This document shows, one piece after another, positions 6,600-13,840 of a stretch of 15,488 nt of DNA. The stretch lies in the NCBI GenBank assembly GCA_030596145.1, contig JAUVKS010000016.1, positions 1 through 15,488 on the forward strand. Direction: 5' to 3'. The translations under genes were made by a program, and so were the position numbers. Below the pieces are notes generated by a model that did no database searches, was not told where the DNA came from, and was given only the letters and a program-made list of their open reading frames with translations. Source of the stretch: Pseudomonadota bacterium. GTDB taxonomy: Bacteria; Desulfobacterota; Syntrophia; Syntrophales; JADFWA01. Each line of letters begins with the position of its first letter. Within the stretch, counting starts at the first letter, position 1.

Positions 6600-6794
6600 T
6601 TGACGGTTTCGTGAAAGATCAGAAACGAGACGGCAAAGTAAAAAGCTCCAGATGCAAGGCGCGCCCTTCAGCAAGCTCAGGGTAAACTCACCTGAGGAAT
6701 GCTGTACGGGCGTATTGCAATACGCCCCTACGGTACGTCGCAGTGACGAAGGATGTAGTGCAACGCCGCAGGTGGACTTTTGACAAAGCCGTCA
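6600..6794. repeat. MITE-like element with terminal inverted repeats and 20-base palindrome
   Basis: The ends TTGACGGTTTCGT (6600-6612) and the complement of TTGACGGCTTTGT (6782-6794) form imperfect terminal inverted repeats, two differences in 13. The centre carries a perfect spacer-free palindrome, GGGCGTATTGCAATACGCCC (6708-6727). Subterminal stretches (AAAAGCTCCAGATGCAAGGCG against the complement of AACGCCGCAGGTGGACTTTT, roughly) also pair partly. It has no plausible coding sequence and sits between the two catalytic-subunit genes, which in this family are normally adjacent. It is probably a non-autonomous mobile or dispersed repeat inserted in the operon. Confidence 0.72.
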
Positions 6795-6808
6795 ATGTTA
6801 TCTGCTCA

Positions 6809-8152
6809 TTACCACTCCAGCCCTCTCTCCTGTCTTACCTTTTTGTGATGGTCCATCATTTCCTCAAGTACCTCCGCCTTACGCATGGTATCGGCATAAT
6901 CGAAGAGATTAAGGTCGACAATGTCCCCTTCGGCAATCATAGCCGGCACATTCCACTTACTTAACAGTCTGTCCTGGGCAAGAATCAGGTGATTGGTTGC
7001 TGTACGACAGGTAATAAGTGGGTGAAACAATGCTCCATCACATTGGAAAGTTCTGGCCCACTCTATGTAGGGATAAGCGAAGTATCCCATGTACTCCTTT
7101 TCTTTGAGGGCATCCTCAAAGTAGCCGGTGAGCCACTGGTAGGTCTGAGTGGCGATACGCTCTATGGGATCGCTGATCTTACTGTAATCCATGGGCTTGG
7201 GCGCCTGATACGCCCAGCTCTCGATAACAAAATTCCAGCCTCTTTCCGCCAGTTCATCGAATATCTTGAGTGCATGCCACGGGGGAAGTTCACCAAATAT
7301 CATCCTGTATTTCTCATTAGCAACGGCACCGATTTTGTCATCTACCCTCTGCTTTACCTCATCATACATATCCTGGTATAATCTCAATGCTTCTTTGGGG
7401 TCTCCCGCCGGGAAAAGGGAGGCATTCATGCAGGTCCAGAAATCCCGGGAGTGCATGGGACATGGTCTCACCTTACGCATTTCGTTAAGATCATACCATA
7501 TTTTATTAATTGCTATTAAATCGTTTGCTATCTCGTCCAGCTTATTCCAGTCCATCTTCCTGCCGGTCAGGCGTTCCAGAAAGACAACGAATTCCCTCAG
7601 TTCTTTAACCATGAAATCAATTGCCTTCTCACGTACACCCGGCATCTGGCTTTCTTCCACTCCAGGATGTGGCATTTCCACTGTCCACACCGGAGCGTCC
7701 AGATAGCGCCCCAGGGCCTGGAACCATTTAATTCTGGCATCACATAGTGCGCCTGAACAGAGTAACAGCATTGGTTTGGGCATGCCGCCCATGGGCGCCT
7801 CGGATGGAATTTCACCCAGTTCTTTCATTTTTGCCGCATAACCGATACAGTTTCGGGCATAGCCACACATATGTGTGGGGAAGCCCTCCGCGTCGGAGCG
7901 GTCTAAAAAAGCCTGGGCCTTTCCAAAAGCAGCACAGACAGCGCCATAGTTTTCCGGGTAGACTATCTCTATATCCATGGCCTTGAGGATAGGGTCAGCC
8001 TCCCACCAGTTAACCATACTCCAGGCAGTAGGTTTCCCCGCTTTGGTGGCCTCCACACTTCTTTCATACCCCTTGTCTATGTTAGCACGAAGGGGGTACA
8101 TTGTTTTAAGCCTGTTTATGGCTTTCTTCTTTTTTTTCTTTTCGTCACTCAT
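6809..8152 (-). CDS. BCR/HAD-family catalytic subunit, BcrB/BzdO or HgdA-like (447 aa)
   Basis: This is the larger catalytic subunit of the same enzyme. After a lysine-rich head (KKKKKK, 5-10) it shows FPTHMCGYARNCIGYA (91-106), SGALCDAR (133-140), MPHPGVEE (160-167), and a C-terminal lobe with CDGALFHPLITCRTA (371-385) and VPAMIAEGDIVDLNLFDYA (402-420). This follows the family's cluster-Cys (C382) and acyl-CoA-binding pattern. Length fits BcrB/BzdO. With the 390-aa protein it would accept ATP-energised electrons from the activator pair and reduce or dehydrate an acyl-CoA through a radical route. Two starts are possible. AGGAG (8162-8166) directly abuts the ATG at 8161 but lies 9 bases ahead of the ATG at 8152, so 8152 is preferred. 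Confidence 0.86.
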   Translation of the reverse strand: MSDEKKKKKKAINRLKTMYPLRANIDKGYERSVEATKAGKPTAWSMVNWWEADPILKAMDIEIVYPENYGAVCAAFGKAQAFLDRSDAEGFPTHMCGYARNCIGYAAKMKELGEIPSEAPMGGMPKPMLLLCSGALCDARIKWFQALGRYLDAPVWTVEMPHPGVEESQMPGVREKAIDFMVKELREFVVFLERLTGRKMDWNKLDEIANDLIAINKIWYDLNEMRKVRPCPMHSRDFWTCMNASLFPAGDPKEALRLYQDMYDEVKQRVDDKIGAVANEKYRMIFGELPPWHALKIFDELAERGWNFVIESWAYQAPKPMDYSKISDPIERIATQTYQWLTGYFEDALKEKEYMGYFAYPYIEWARTFQCDGALFHPLITCRTATNHLILAQDRLLSKWNVPAMIAEGDIVDLNLFDYADTMRKAEVLEEMMDHHKKVRQERGLEW

Positions 8153-8205
8153 ACCATTCATCTCCTCTTATTCTTAAAAAGTAAGTTGCTCGCGGGGAGA
8201 GTACC

Positions 8206-8232
8206 GGGGTGAAGGTGAGAACCTCTCACCCC
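8206..8232. other. GC-rich hairpin in the leader of the BcrB-like gene
   Basis: GGGGTGA (8206-8212) pairs with TCACCCC (8226-8232), and AGGT (8213-8216) with ACCT (8221-8224), leaving one bulged base and a 4-base loop. It lies in the 197-base gap between the DUF35 gene and the BcrB-like gene. The minus-strand transcript has no T-run after it, so attenuation or an RNA-processing/stability role is as likely as termination. The rest of this gap shows no clear gene. Confidence 0.45.
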
Positions 8233-8349
8233 TTTATACCTTTCCGCCAGCCCTGTGGAGTAAATTCAATCACATGGATGAAGCTTAATCAACAGGGCCA
8301 TGGGAGGGGATTCTACAAAACTAACACAGATGAATCGAGTGAAGTTTCC

Positions 8350-8760
8350 CTAATCCGCAAAACTGAAGAGTGGTCTTACCCCCTCACCAGCAGAGTACAT
8401 ATCCCCAGGGTACACTTTATGCCCTAATTTTACCTTTCTTCCGATCAATTCCATACCGACCTTACTGGGATCGATGTCGATCAGATTGCCCATTAACCAT
8501 GCCCCTTCCTCAAGCTCAACAAGCACTATGGTATATGGAGCCTCACCCTCTCGTCCTAAGGACGCCACGAAGCTGGTGGTAAAGGTTGCAATTTCCCCCT
8601 TGCCGCTCAATTCAACAACTTCCAGATCCGTACCGGTACACTCCTGACAGGTCATTTTTGGTGGACATGTGATCGTTCCACAATTATTGCATTTCAATCC
8701 GAGCAGTTTGTCTTTTTTGAGAGCTTCGTTGTAAGTCTGGTAAGTAAGCTTATATTCCAT
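8350..8760 (-). CDS. DUF35 OB-fold zinc-ribbon protein, thiolase partner
   Basis: This 136-aa protein has an N-terminal rubredoxin-like zinc ribbon (C24-x2-C27 and C38-x2-C41) followed by an OB-fold acyl-CoA-associated domain (GKGEIATFTTS from about 53, then VLVELEEGAWLMGNL). Such proteins pair with SCP2-type thiolases; examples are the archaeal acetoacetyl-CoA thiolase/HMG-CoA synthase bridge, BbsA with BbsB in anaerobic toluene degradation, and the steroid side-chain aldolases. They shape the CoA-binding site of the complex. It starts 22 bases after the thiolase stop, so the partnership is clear. The frame extends to 8793, but AAAGGAGG lies 8 bases before the ATG at 8760, and the longer start would overlap the thiolase gene. 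Confidence 0.9.
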   Translation of the reverse strand: MEYKLTYQTYNEALKKDKLLGLKCNNCGTITCPPKMTCQECTGTDLEVVELSGKGEIATFTTSFVASLGREGEAPYTIVLVELEEGAWLMGNLIDIDPSKVGMELIGRKVKLGHKVYPGDMYSAGEGVRPLFSFAD

Positions 8761-8782
8761 CTTATTCGCCTCCTTTAAATTA

Positions 8783-9958
8783 TCAATCAGCACTAAGAAT
8801 CAGGCTAACAATTACTCCGTCTCCGCCTAACGTATCCACGAGGCCTACCTTGGCTCCCTCTACCTGTCTTCCCTGGTCTACCAATTCACCTCTTAATTGG
8901 CATACAATCTCATAGACCTGGGACGCTCCGGTAGCTCCTATGGGGTGTCCCTTGGATTTCAATCCTCCGGAAACGTTTATGGGTATTTTGCCTCCGATTC
9001 TGGTTTCACCTTTCTCCCAGAGTTCACCTGCTTTCCCGAATTCAGCGAAGCCAAGACTTTCTGCCGCGATCAGGCTTGCGATACTGAAACAATCGTGAAG
9101 TTCGCAGACATCAATATCTTCCGGTTTCAACCCGGACATATCATAGGCTTGTTTAACAGACACCTCTCGTGCCCTCAATCTTGGTAGATACTTGTATTGA
9201 GCGCTCAACTTCCCTGATGAGGCCTGGCCGACACCGGTAATGTAAATCGGCTTATCGGTAAGCTTCTTTGCCACATCTTCCGAGGCTACAACAAGCGCGG
9301 CCGCACCGTCGGAGAAAGGACAACAATCGAGTAACTGCAAGGGAGAAGAAACCATAAAGCCTCTCAATACCTGCTCCGTTGTTATTTCCTTTTGAAACTG
9401 TGCATTTGGATTTTTCACACCATACTCATGTGACTGAACCGATACCAGCGCCAGTATTTCTTTAAGTTTTTCCAATGGTATGTTGTATTTTTTTGAATAA
9501 AGGTGAGCCAGCATGGCAAAAACTGCGGGGAAGGTGATACCTGACGGATATTCATAGCGTCCGTCACTAAACATGGCAAATGTTCGTGTTGCCAGAGGTG
9601 TTCCCATTGCTGTCGCTTTTTCCGTTCCACCCACCAGCACTATGTCATAAAAGCCCGATGCGACCCACGTATAGGCATCTCTTACCGCCATGGTTGCCGA
9701 AGCGCACGCGCCTTCAAACCTGCTGGCAGGGACATTGAAACATCCGATATCGTCGGCAACATAGGACTGTATCATACCCTGTCCCTCGGCAAAATCGCTC
9801 AGGACATTACCACAGTAAATGGCCTGTATGTCTTTGGGCTTTAAGCCTGACCCATTGATTGCATCCATGGACGCTTCAGCGAGCAGCTCTACTCCCGACT
9901 TTGGCGAGTTAAACATAAATTTTGTATGGCCTGTGCCAACTATAGCAACTCTCCTCAT
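8783..9958 (-). CDS. SCP2-type thiolase (BbsB-like acyl-CoA acyltransferase)
   Basis: This 391-aa thiolase-superfamily protein is of the SCP2/archaeal type. The nucleophile is C85 in EGACASAT (82-89), the first histidine is H288 in CELHDCFS (285-292), and the second is H338 in GGLKSKGHPIGATG (331-344). The C-terminal CxG motif of classical thiolases is replaced by LGGDG (377-381), as usual for this class. It should cleave a 3-ketoacyl-CoA with CoA, or in some relatives perform retro-aldol cleavage. With its DUF35 partner immediately downstream the arrangement is like bbsB/bbsA, whose product cleaves benzoylsuccinyl-CoA, so a bulky or branched 3-oxoacyl-CoA is plausible. AAAGGAGG lies 5 bases before the ATG. 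Confidence 0.92.
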   Translation of the reverse strand: MRRVAIVGTGHTKFMFNSPKSGVELLAEASMDAINGSGLKPKDIQAIYCGNVLSDFAEGQGMIQSYVADDIGCFNVPASRFEGACASATMAVRDAYTWVASGFYDIVLVGGTEKATAMGTPLATRTFAMFSDGRYEYPSGITFPAVFAMLAHLYSKKYNIPLEKLKEILALVSVQSHEYGVKNPNAQFQKEITTEQVLRGFMVSSPLQLLDCCPFSDGAAALVVASEDVAKKLTDKPIYITGVGQASSGKLSAQYKYLPRLRAREVSVKQAYDMSGLKPEDIDVCELHDCFSIASLIAAESLGFAEFGKAGELWEKGETRIGGKIPINVSGGLKSKGHPIGATGASQVYEIVCQLRGELVDQGRQVEGAKVGLVDTLGGDGVIVSLILSAD

Positions 9959-9992
9959 TTCTGCCTCCTTTTGTAAAAGTTCTGAGTTATGA

Positions 9993-10090
9993 GTTCAAAG
10001 TTCAGGGTTTTGTTGGGTTTCGTTCCTCAACCCAACCTACAACCTGAAACTATTCTTTAAGCTCGGAACTTTGAACTTTGAACCCTGAAC
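9993..10090. repeat. GTTCAAAGTTC-type repeat cluster with inner hairpin
   Basis: The gap of 141 bases between the SDR and thiolase genes is filled with repeats: GTTCAAAGTTCAGGG on the left (9993-10007) and, on the right (10065-10090), inverted copies of the same units in a different order. In the middle GTTGGGTT (10012-10019) pairs with AACCCAAC (10029-10036) around a 9-base loop. It could form a long imperfect hairpin in the transcript. It looks like non-coding dispersed repeat DNA. Confidence 0.55.
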
Positions 10091-10099
10091 TATTTTTTA

Positions 10100-10867
10100 T
10101 TATCTTGGCGCCATTCTGATGGCGCCATCAAGCCTGATGCACTCTCCATTCAGCATTGTATTTTCAATAATGTGCTGGGCCAATTGCGCATACTCGTAAG
10201 GTTTTCCCAGACGGGATGGAAATGGAATCATCTTACCCAGGGCTTCTCGCGCATCCTCCGGCAATATTTCCAGCATCGGGGTATTGAATAGACCGGGAGC
10301 GATCGTCATCACCCTGATTGCATAACTGGCACACTCCCTTGCGATCGGAAGGGTCATGCCCGCGACACCCGCCTTGGAGGCGGCGTATGCCGGCTGTCCA
10401 ATTTGACCATCGAATGCGGCAACGGACGCGGTGTTGATAATGACCCCTTTCTCACCATCCTCGTTCGGGGTGTTATTAACCATTTTCTCAACGGCTAATC
10501 TTATGACATTAAAAGTGCCTACAAGGTTGGTACCCACAACCCTGTTGAAGAAATCCAGAGACATGGGGCCTCTTTTGCTGAGTAGTTTGCCCGGGTCTCC
10601 CACTCCGGCACAATTGATCACACAATTGATCCCGCCGAATGTATCAACTGTTTTATCTATCGCGGCCTGAACATTCTCCTCGCTGGCGACATCCGCGTTG
10701 GTAAATATAACATTGTCGCCCAGTTCATTTGCCAGCGCCTCCCCTTTGTCCACCTGAATATCAAGAATGGCCGCACGCGCCCCCCCGCTCACTAAATTAC
10801 GTACAGTAGCCTCTCCTAATCCTGATGCACCACCTGTAACAACTGCAATACAATCCTGTACCTTCAT
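10100..10867 (-). CDS. Short-chain dehydrogenase, 3-hydroxyacyl-CoA dehydrogenase type II-like
   Basis: This 255-aa classical SDR most resembles the HSD10/type II 3-hydroxyacyl-CoA dehydrogenase group. The cofactor loop TGGASGLG (11-18) is followed by an acidic D36 at the end of the second strand, which favours NAD over NADP. NCAG (85-88) and N114, then S148, Y161 and K165 (YAASK), give the full catalytic tetrad. IAPGLFNTPML (189-199) and the C-terminal GECIRLDGAIRM segment are typical of the HSD10 group. It should oxidise a 3-hydroxyacyl-CoA to the 3-ketoacyl-CoA cleaved by the following thiolase. It is the first gene of the minus-strand run. AAAAAGGAGG lies 7 bases before the ATG. In the bbs pathway the equivalent step uses two SDR subunits; only one is here. 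Confidence 0.9.
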   Translation of the reverse strand: MKVQDCIAVVTGGASGLGEATVRNLVSGGARAAILDIQVDKGEALANELGDNVIFTNADVASEENVQAAIDKTVDTFGGINCVINCAGVGDPGKLLSKRGPMSLDFFNRVVGTNLVGTFNVIRLAVEKMVNNTPNEDGEKGVIINTASVAAFDGQIGQPAYAASKAGVAGMTLPIARECASYAIRVMTIAPGLFNTPMLEILPEDAREALGKMIPFPSRLGKPYEYAQLAQHIIENTMLNGECIRLDGAIRMAPR

Positions 10868-11040
10868 AAGACTCCCTCCTTTTTAGGTTATTGTAATTTA
10901 CATATAATGCAAAGCTTTTTAATGTCCTATGATATATCTTCCTTCAAACACACAGCCGGTTCGCTGTATCATTTTTTGCTGTATAGAGCAACTTATTTGT
11001 ATAATTTTTATAGACAATTTTAAAAAAATTGGTGGCGGTG
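10868..11040 (-). promoter_or_regulatory. Likely promoter/leader of the minus-strand operon, with two dyads
   Basis: This AT-rich stretch precedes the SDR gene, and the next gene upstream (GGDEF) ends at 11131 on the same strand. It holds a spaced dyad ACAGC-N6-GCTGT (10952-10967) and an imperfect palindrome TTGTATAATTTTTATAGACAA (10997-11017 without strict symmetry). Both are possible regulator sites. I could not pick a convincing -35/-10 pair. Promoter location is therefore inference from layout and base composition. Confidence 0.3.
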
Positions 11041-11130
11041 GGTTGGTCTGATAATTTTTCCCTTAGGGCAGATTAAGCGAAGCAAATTTACCTGAGCCTA
11101 CGGTCAGCCTTGGCTGGCATCATTCTGATC

Positions 11131-12177
11131 TTATTCAATAGTGGGATTATCATTGCCGTATCCCCTTTTCATTTTTTTAGCTTTGTAAAGTACCGTATCG
11201 GCCCTTTTCAAAAGAGATACCGTGTCAGTAACTGTTTCATCTTCAATAGAAGCTATCCCAAAACTGATTAAAATCGGGATAGATATTCCGTCAAAATTCG
11301 GTGGGTTTTTTTGAAAAAAATTCTGGAGGCGATTCACGAGATTTTGAGCTTTTTTAAGGGGTGTAGAGGGAAGGATTATTACAAATTCATCCCCTGCGAA
11401 TCTTGCAACAACGTCGCTTTTTCGACTCATTTCCTCTAAATGCTTTGCAACATACTTTAGTAAGTCATCTCCGATATCGTGACCATACAGGCCGTTCACT
11501 ACTTTAAAATCGTCAAGGTCAAGGAATAGCAGTGATAAAGGGGTTGCGTAACGCTTGGCCCGATTGAACTCTCGTTTTAACACATTGTCCATGGTTCTGC
11601 GATTCAGCAATCCGGTGAGCGGATCCCTGAATGCGAGCGATCTGAGTTGTTCGTGAGCCATCACATTCGACAGGCAAATTGAGACCTTAACGGCAAGCTG
11701 TTCAAGCAAGCTCGTGTCCATGCCTGGCCAGTAACGTAGCTCAGAATGATCTGCGTGGTTCAAACTGCCGATAATTTCGCCGTCGAGAGTTATAGGAGCT
11801 ATGGCAAGAGATCGGATAAGATATTTCTGTTTTGGTGGTAGAAGTTTGTAGAAGGGTTTCAGATCATCATTGGCGAGTATCGGCGTTATCTTGTTTTCAG
11901 TGAGGTCCAGGAATGTATTTCGGTCTATGACATTCAGTCGCTCCTTGATGATTTCCGATGATATCAGTGATTGAACAAGGTTGGATATTTTACTCTTATC
12001 AATCATTGAAATCCAGACGTATGGGATCCCAAATTTTTCTTTGATTTCGGCAAGCAGCCTTTCGAAAAGATCCTTGAAATTAAAAACCGATAAAATACTT
12101 GATTCGATTTCAAAGAATTTTCGGGCAATTTCCTGGTTTGTTCTTAACGTTTCAAGTATTTCTTTTATATCATCCAT
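11131..12177 (-). CDS. Sensor diguanylate cyclase, GAF-like plus GGDEF (AGDEF variant)
   Basis: This 348-aa cytosolic protein has an N-terminal GAF/DUF484-like sensory domain (about 1-175; FGIPYVWISMID, AIAPITLDGEIIGSLNHAD) and a GGDEF domain (about 182-340) beginning FRDPLTGLLNRRT. The metal-binding LDLDDFK (219-225) is intact. The active-site loop reads A261-G-D-E-F265 in place of GGDEF, a variant found in some active cyclases. The inhibitory I-site RxxD (R252-K-S-D255) is at the standard 5-residue distance, suggesting product feedback. It would make cyclic di-GMP in response to an unknown signal. No membrane segment is visible. It is between two metabolic groups and has no evident link with either. 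The ATG at 12177 has only a weak ribosome site. Confidence 0.87.
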   Translation of the reverse strand: MDDIKEILETLRTNQEIARKFFEIESSILSVFNFKDLFERLLAEIKEKFGIPYVWISMIDKSKISNLVQSLISSEIIKERLNVIDRNTFLDLTENKITPILANDDLKPFYKLLPPKQKYLIRSLAIAPITLDGEIIGSLNHADHSELRYWPGMDTSLLEQLAVKVSICLSNVMAHEQLRSLAFRDPLTGLLNRRTMDNVLKREFNRAKRYATPLSLLFLDLDDFKVVNGLYGHDIGDDLLKYVAKHLEEMSRKSDVVARFAGDEFVIILPSTPLKKAQNLVNRLQNFFQKNPPNFDGISIPILISFGIASIEDETVTDTVSLLKRADTVLYKAKKMKRGYGNDNPTIE

Positions 12178-12553
12178 ATTTCAAGACAGGTGACAGAACG
12201 GATTATCAATATTAAAAGATTGAAGAAAGTTCCAATTTCTCTCCACTGGTATAAGTGGGGATCTCTTTTTCCAGTGCCAAGCGTTTTTAGAAATACTATA
12301 TTCAATCTATTTTGGCAACCGAATTCGAGAAGTTAATCTTGAACCTTCCGATAACTGTAAAGGAAAGCTTTATCTGACATTTTCATTGGTAAAATATTTC
12401 TGATCGGTTCGAGTCCGAGCCACAGCACACGTGAAATCAAGGGGTTGTGGTCGAAATGGCCACAAACTTTCTTGTTTGAGGTTGCACTTTGCATCAAAAT
12501 AGGTTACGAGTTTGATACGGTATTCAGGATAATTTGGAGAAGTATAAAAGAAG
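12178..12553. other. Divergent intergenic region of 376 bases
   Basis: This is the space between the divergently transcribed GGDEF and FixC-like genes, so promoters for both must be here or nearby. I see no convincing gene. It holds a small hairpin TTGTGG/CCACAA (12445-12450 with 12460-12465, extended by two inner pairs) followed by a T-rich stretch. It also holds an isolated T-arm-like sequence (12403-12419) with no tRNA around it. A GATAAT hexamer near 12530 lies about 20 bases before the FixC ATG but has no good -35. Confidence 0.5.
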
Positions 12554-13840
12554 ATGGATAAATTCGATGTGATAATAGTTGGAGCCGGTCTGGCCGGTCT
12601 GGCATCTGCCTACACGCTGGCCCAGGAAGGGCTTGAAGTACTGGTGCTGGAGCGCGGAGATTATCCAGGTGCCAAAAATGTAACCGGCGGCCGTCTCTAC
12701 GTTAATCCTGTCCGTGATCTTTTCCCCGATCTCTGGGGGAACGCGCCTCTGGAGCGTTTTATTGCCCATGAAGGTGTTACCATAATGGCCAGGGAACGAT
12801 CCATTACTTTAAATTATTATGGCAATGAGTTGTGTGAAGAACCCCATCAAAGTTACAGTATTTTGCGCTCAAAGTTTGACCGCTGGTTGGCTGAACAGAC
12901 GGAGGCAAAAGGAGCTATGCTGCTGAGCAAGGTCAAGGTTGATGACCTGATAATGGAAAATGGAAAGATAGACGGGGTACTGGCCGGGGGGGACGAGTTG
13001 CGTGCCGATGTTGTGATTGCCTGTGATGGCGTGCTGTCGCTTATTTCAGAAAAGGCCGGTCTACGTCAACCGGCTTCGGCTCACGATTCCGCGGTAGGTT
13101 TGAAAGAAGTAATTGAGATTGACACTGCGCTTATTAATGCACGTTTCAATCTGGAGGGAGACGAAGGCGTCGCCCGCCTGTTTGTGGGAGAAGTAACCAG
13201 GGGTAAATTTGGCGGTGGTTTTCTGTATACGAACAAAGAAAGCATAAGCCTGGGTATAGTAGTCGGCATAAAAGATTTCATGGAGGGTGAGCCGGCAATT
13301 GAAGCGCCTGCTGTTCTGGATGAGTTCAAACTGCGTCCTGAAGTTGCTGCTTTGATCAAAGGCGGGGAAACGGTGGAATACTCCGCACATGTCTTACCTG
13401 AAGGGGGATTCAAGGCATTAAGCAGCCTGTATGGAAACGGTATTTTAGTAGCTGGAGATGCAGCCGGACTGGCTCTGAATATCGGTTTTACTGTAAGGGG
13501 AATGGAATATGCTCTGGCGTCCGGCTACTATGCTGCTCAGGCGGTGTTGAAGGCCAGAGAAGCCGGAGATTTTAGCGCCGAGACTCTGGCAATATACAAA
13601 AGCCTTCTGGAAAACAGTTTTGTTCTGAAGGATTTCAAGAACTTCCAGGAAGCACCCGGTGTTTTAGGAAATCCGCGATTTTTTAACCATTACCCGGAAC
13701 TGGCCGGAAATATAATGAGAGATGTTTATGCCGTACCGGTCGGTTCCAAGAACAGACTGTATCCGACCATTAAGCAGTACATGACATTGGGTGAAATGTG
13801 GTCCATCTTTAAAGATTTGAGAAAGGTGATGAAGATATGA
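12554..13840 (+). CDS. fixC: FixC-like electron-transfer flavoprotein:quinone oxidoreductase
   Basis: This 428-aa FAD enzyme is of the FixC/ETF-QO family. The N-terminal dinucleotide fold GAGLAGLASAYTLAQEG (10-26) ends in the ribose-binding LERGDYPGAKN. A second FAD motif, VAGDAAG, lies near 305, followed by the GFTVRGMEYA stretch typical of the family. It would take electrons from a reduced electron-transfer flavoprotein and pass them, via the separate ferredoxin-like subunit encoded next, to the quinone pool or to ferredoxin. Its stop codon overlaps the fixX-like start by four bases (ATGA), so the two are translationally coupled. FixA/FixB-type ETF genes are not in the window. A GGAGAAG-like site precedes the ATG. 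Confidence 0.88.
   Translation: MDKFDVIIVGAGLAGLASAYTLAQEGLEVLVLERGDYPGAKNVTGGRLYVNPVRDLFPDLWGNAPLERFIAHEGVTIMARERSITLNYYGNELCEEPHQSYSILRSKFDRWLAEQTEAKGAMLLSKVKVDDLIMENGKIDGVLAGGDELRADVVIACDGVLSLISEKAGLRQPASAHDSAVGLKEVIEIDTALINARFNLEGDEGVARLFVGEVTRGKFGGGFLYTNKESISLGIVVGIKDFMEGEPAIEAPAVLDEFKLRPEVAALIKGGETVEYSAHVLPEGGFKALSSLYGNGILVAGDAAGLALNIGFTVRGMEYALASGYYAAQAVLKAREAGDFSAETLAIYKSLLENSFVLKDFKNFQEAPGVLGNPRFFNHYPELAGNIMRDVYAVPVGSKNRLYPTIKQYMTLGEMWSIFKDLRKVMKI

Noticed and set aside
8206..8232. Intrinsic terminator between DUF35 and BcrB-like genes
   Set aside because: The stem is good but no T-run follows on the minus strand, so it is listed only as a hairpin.
12403..12419. T-arm-like sequence GGTTCGAGTCC, possible tRNA
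   Set aside because: Only four of five stem pairs form, and no matching 5' acceptor, D-arm or anticodon arm can be found about 70 bases upstream. At most an old tRNA 3' fragment.
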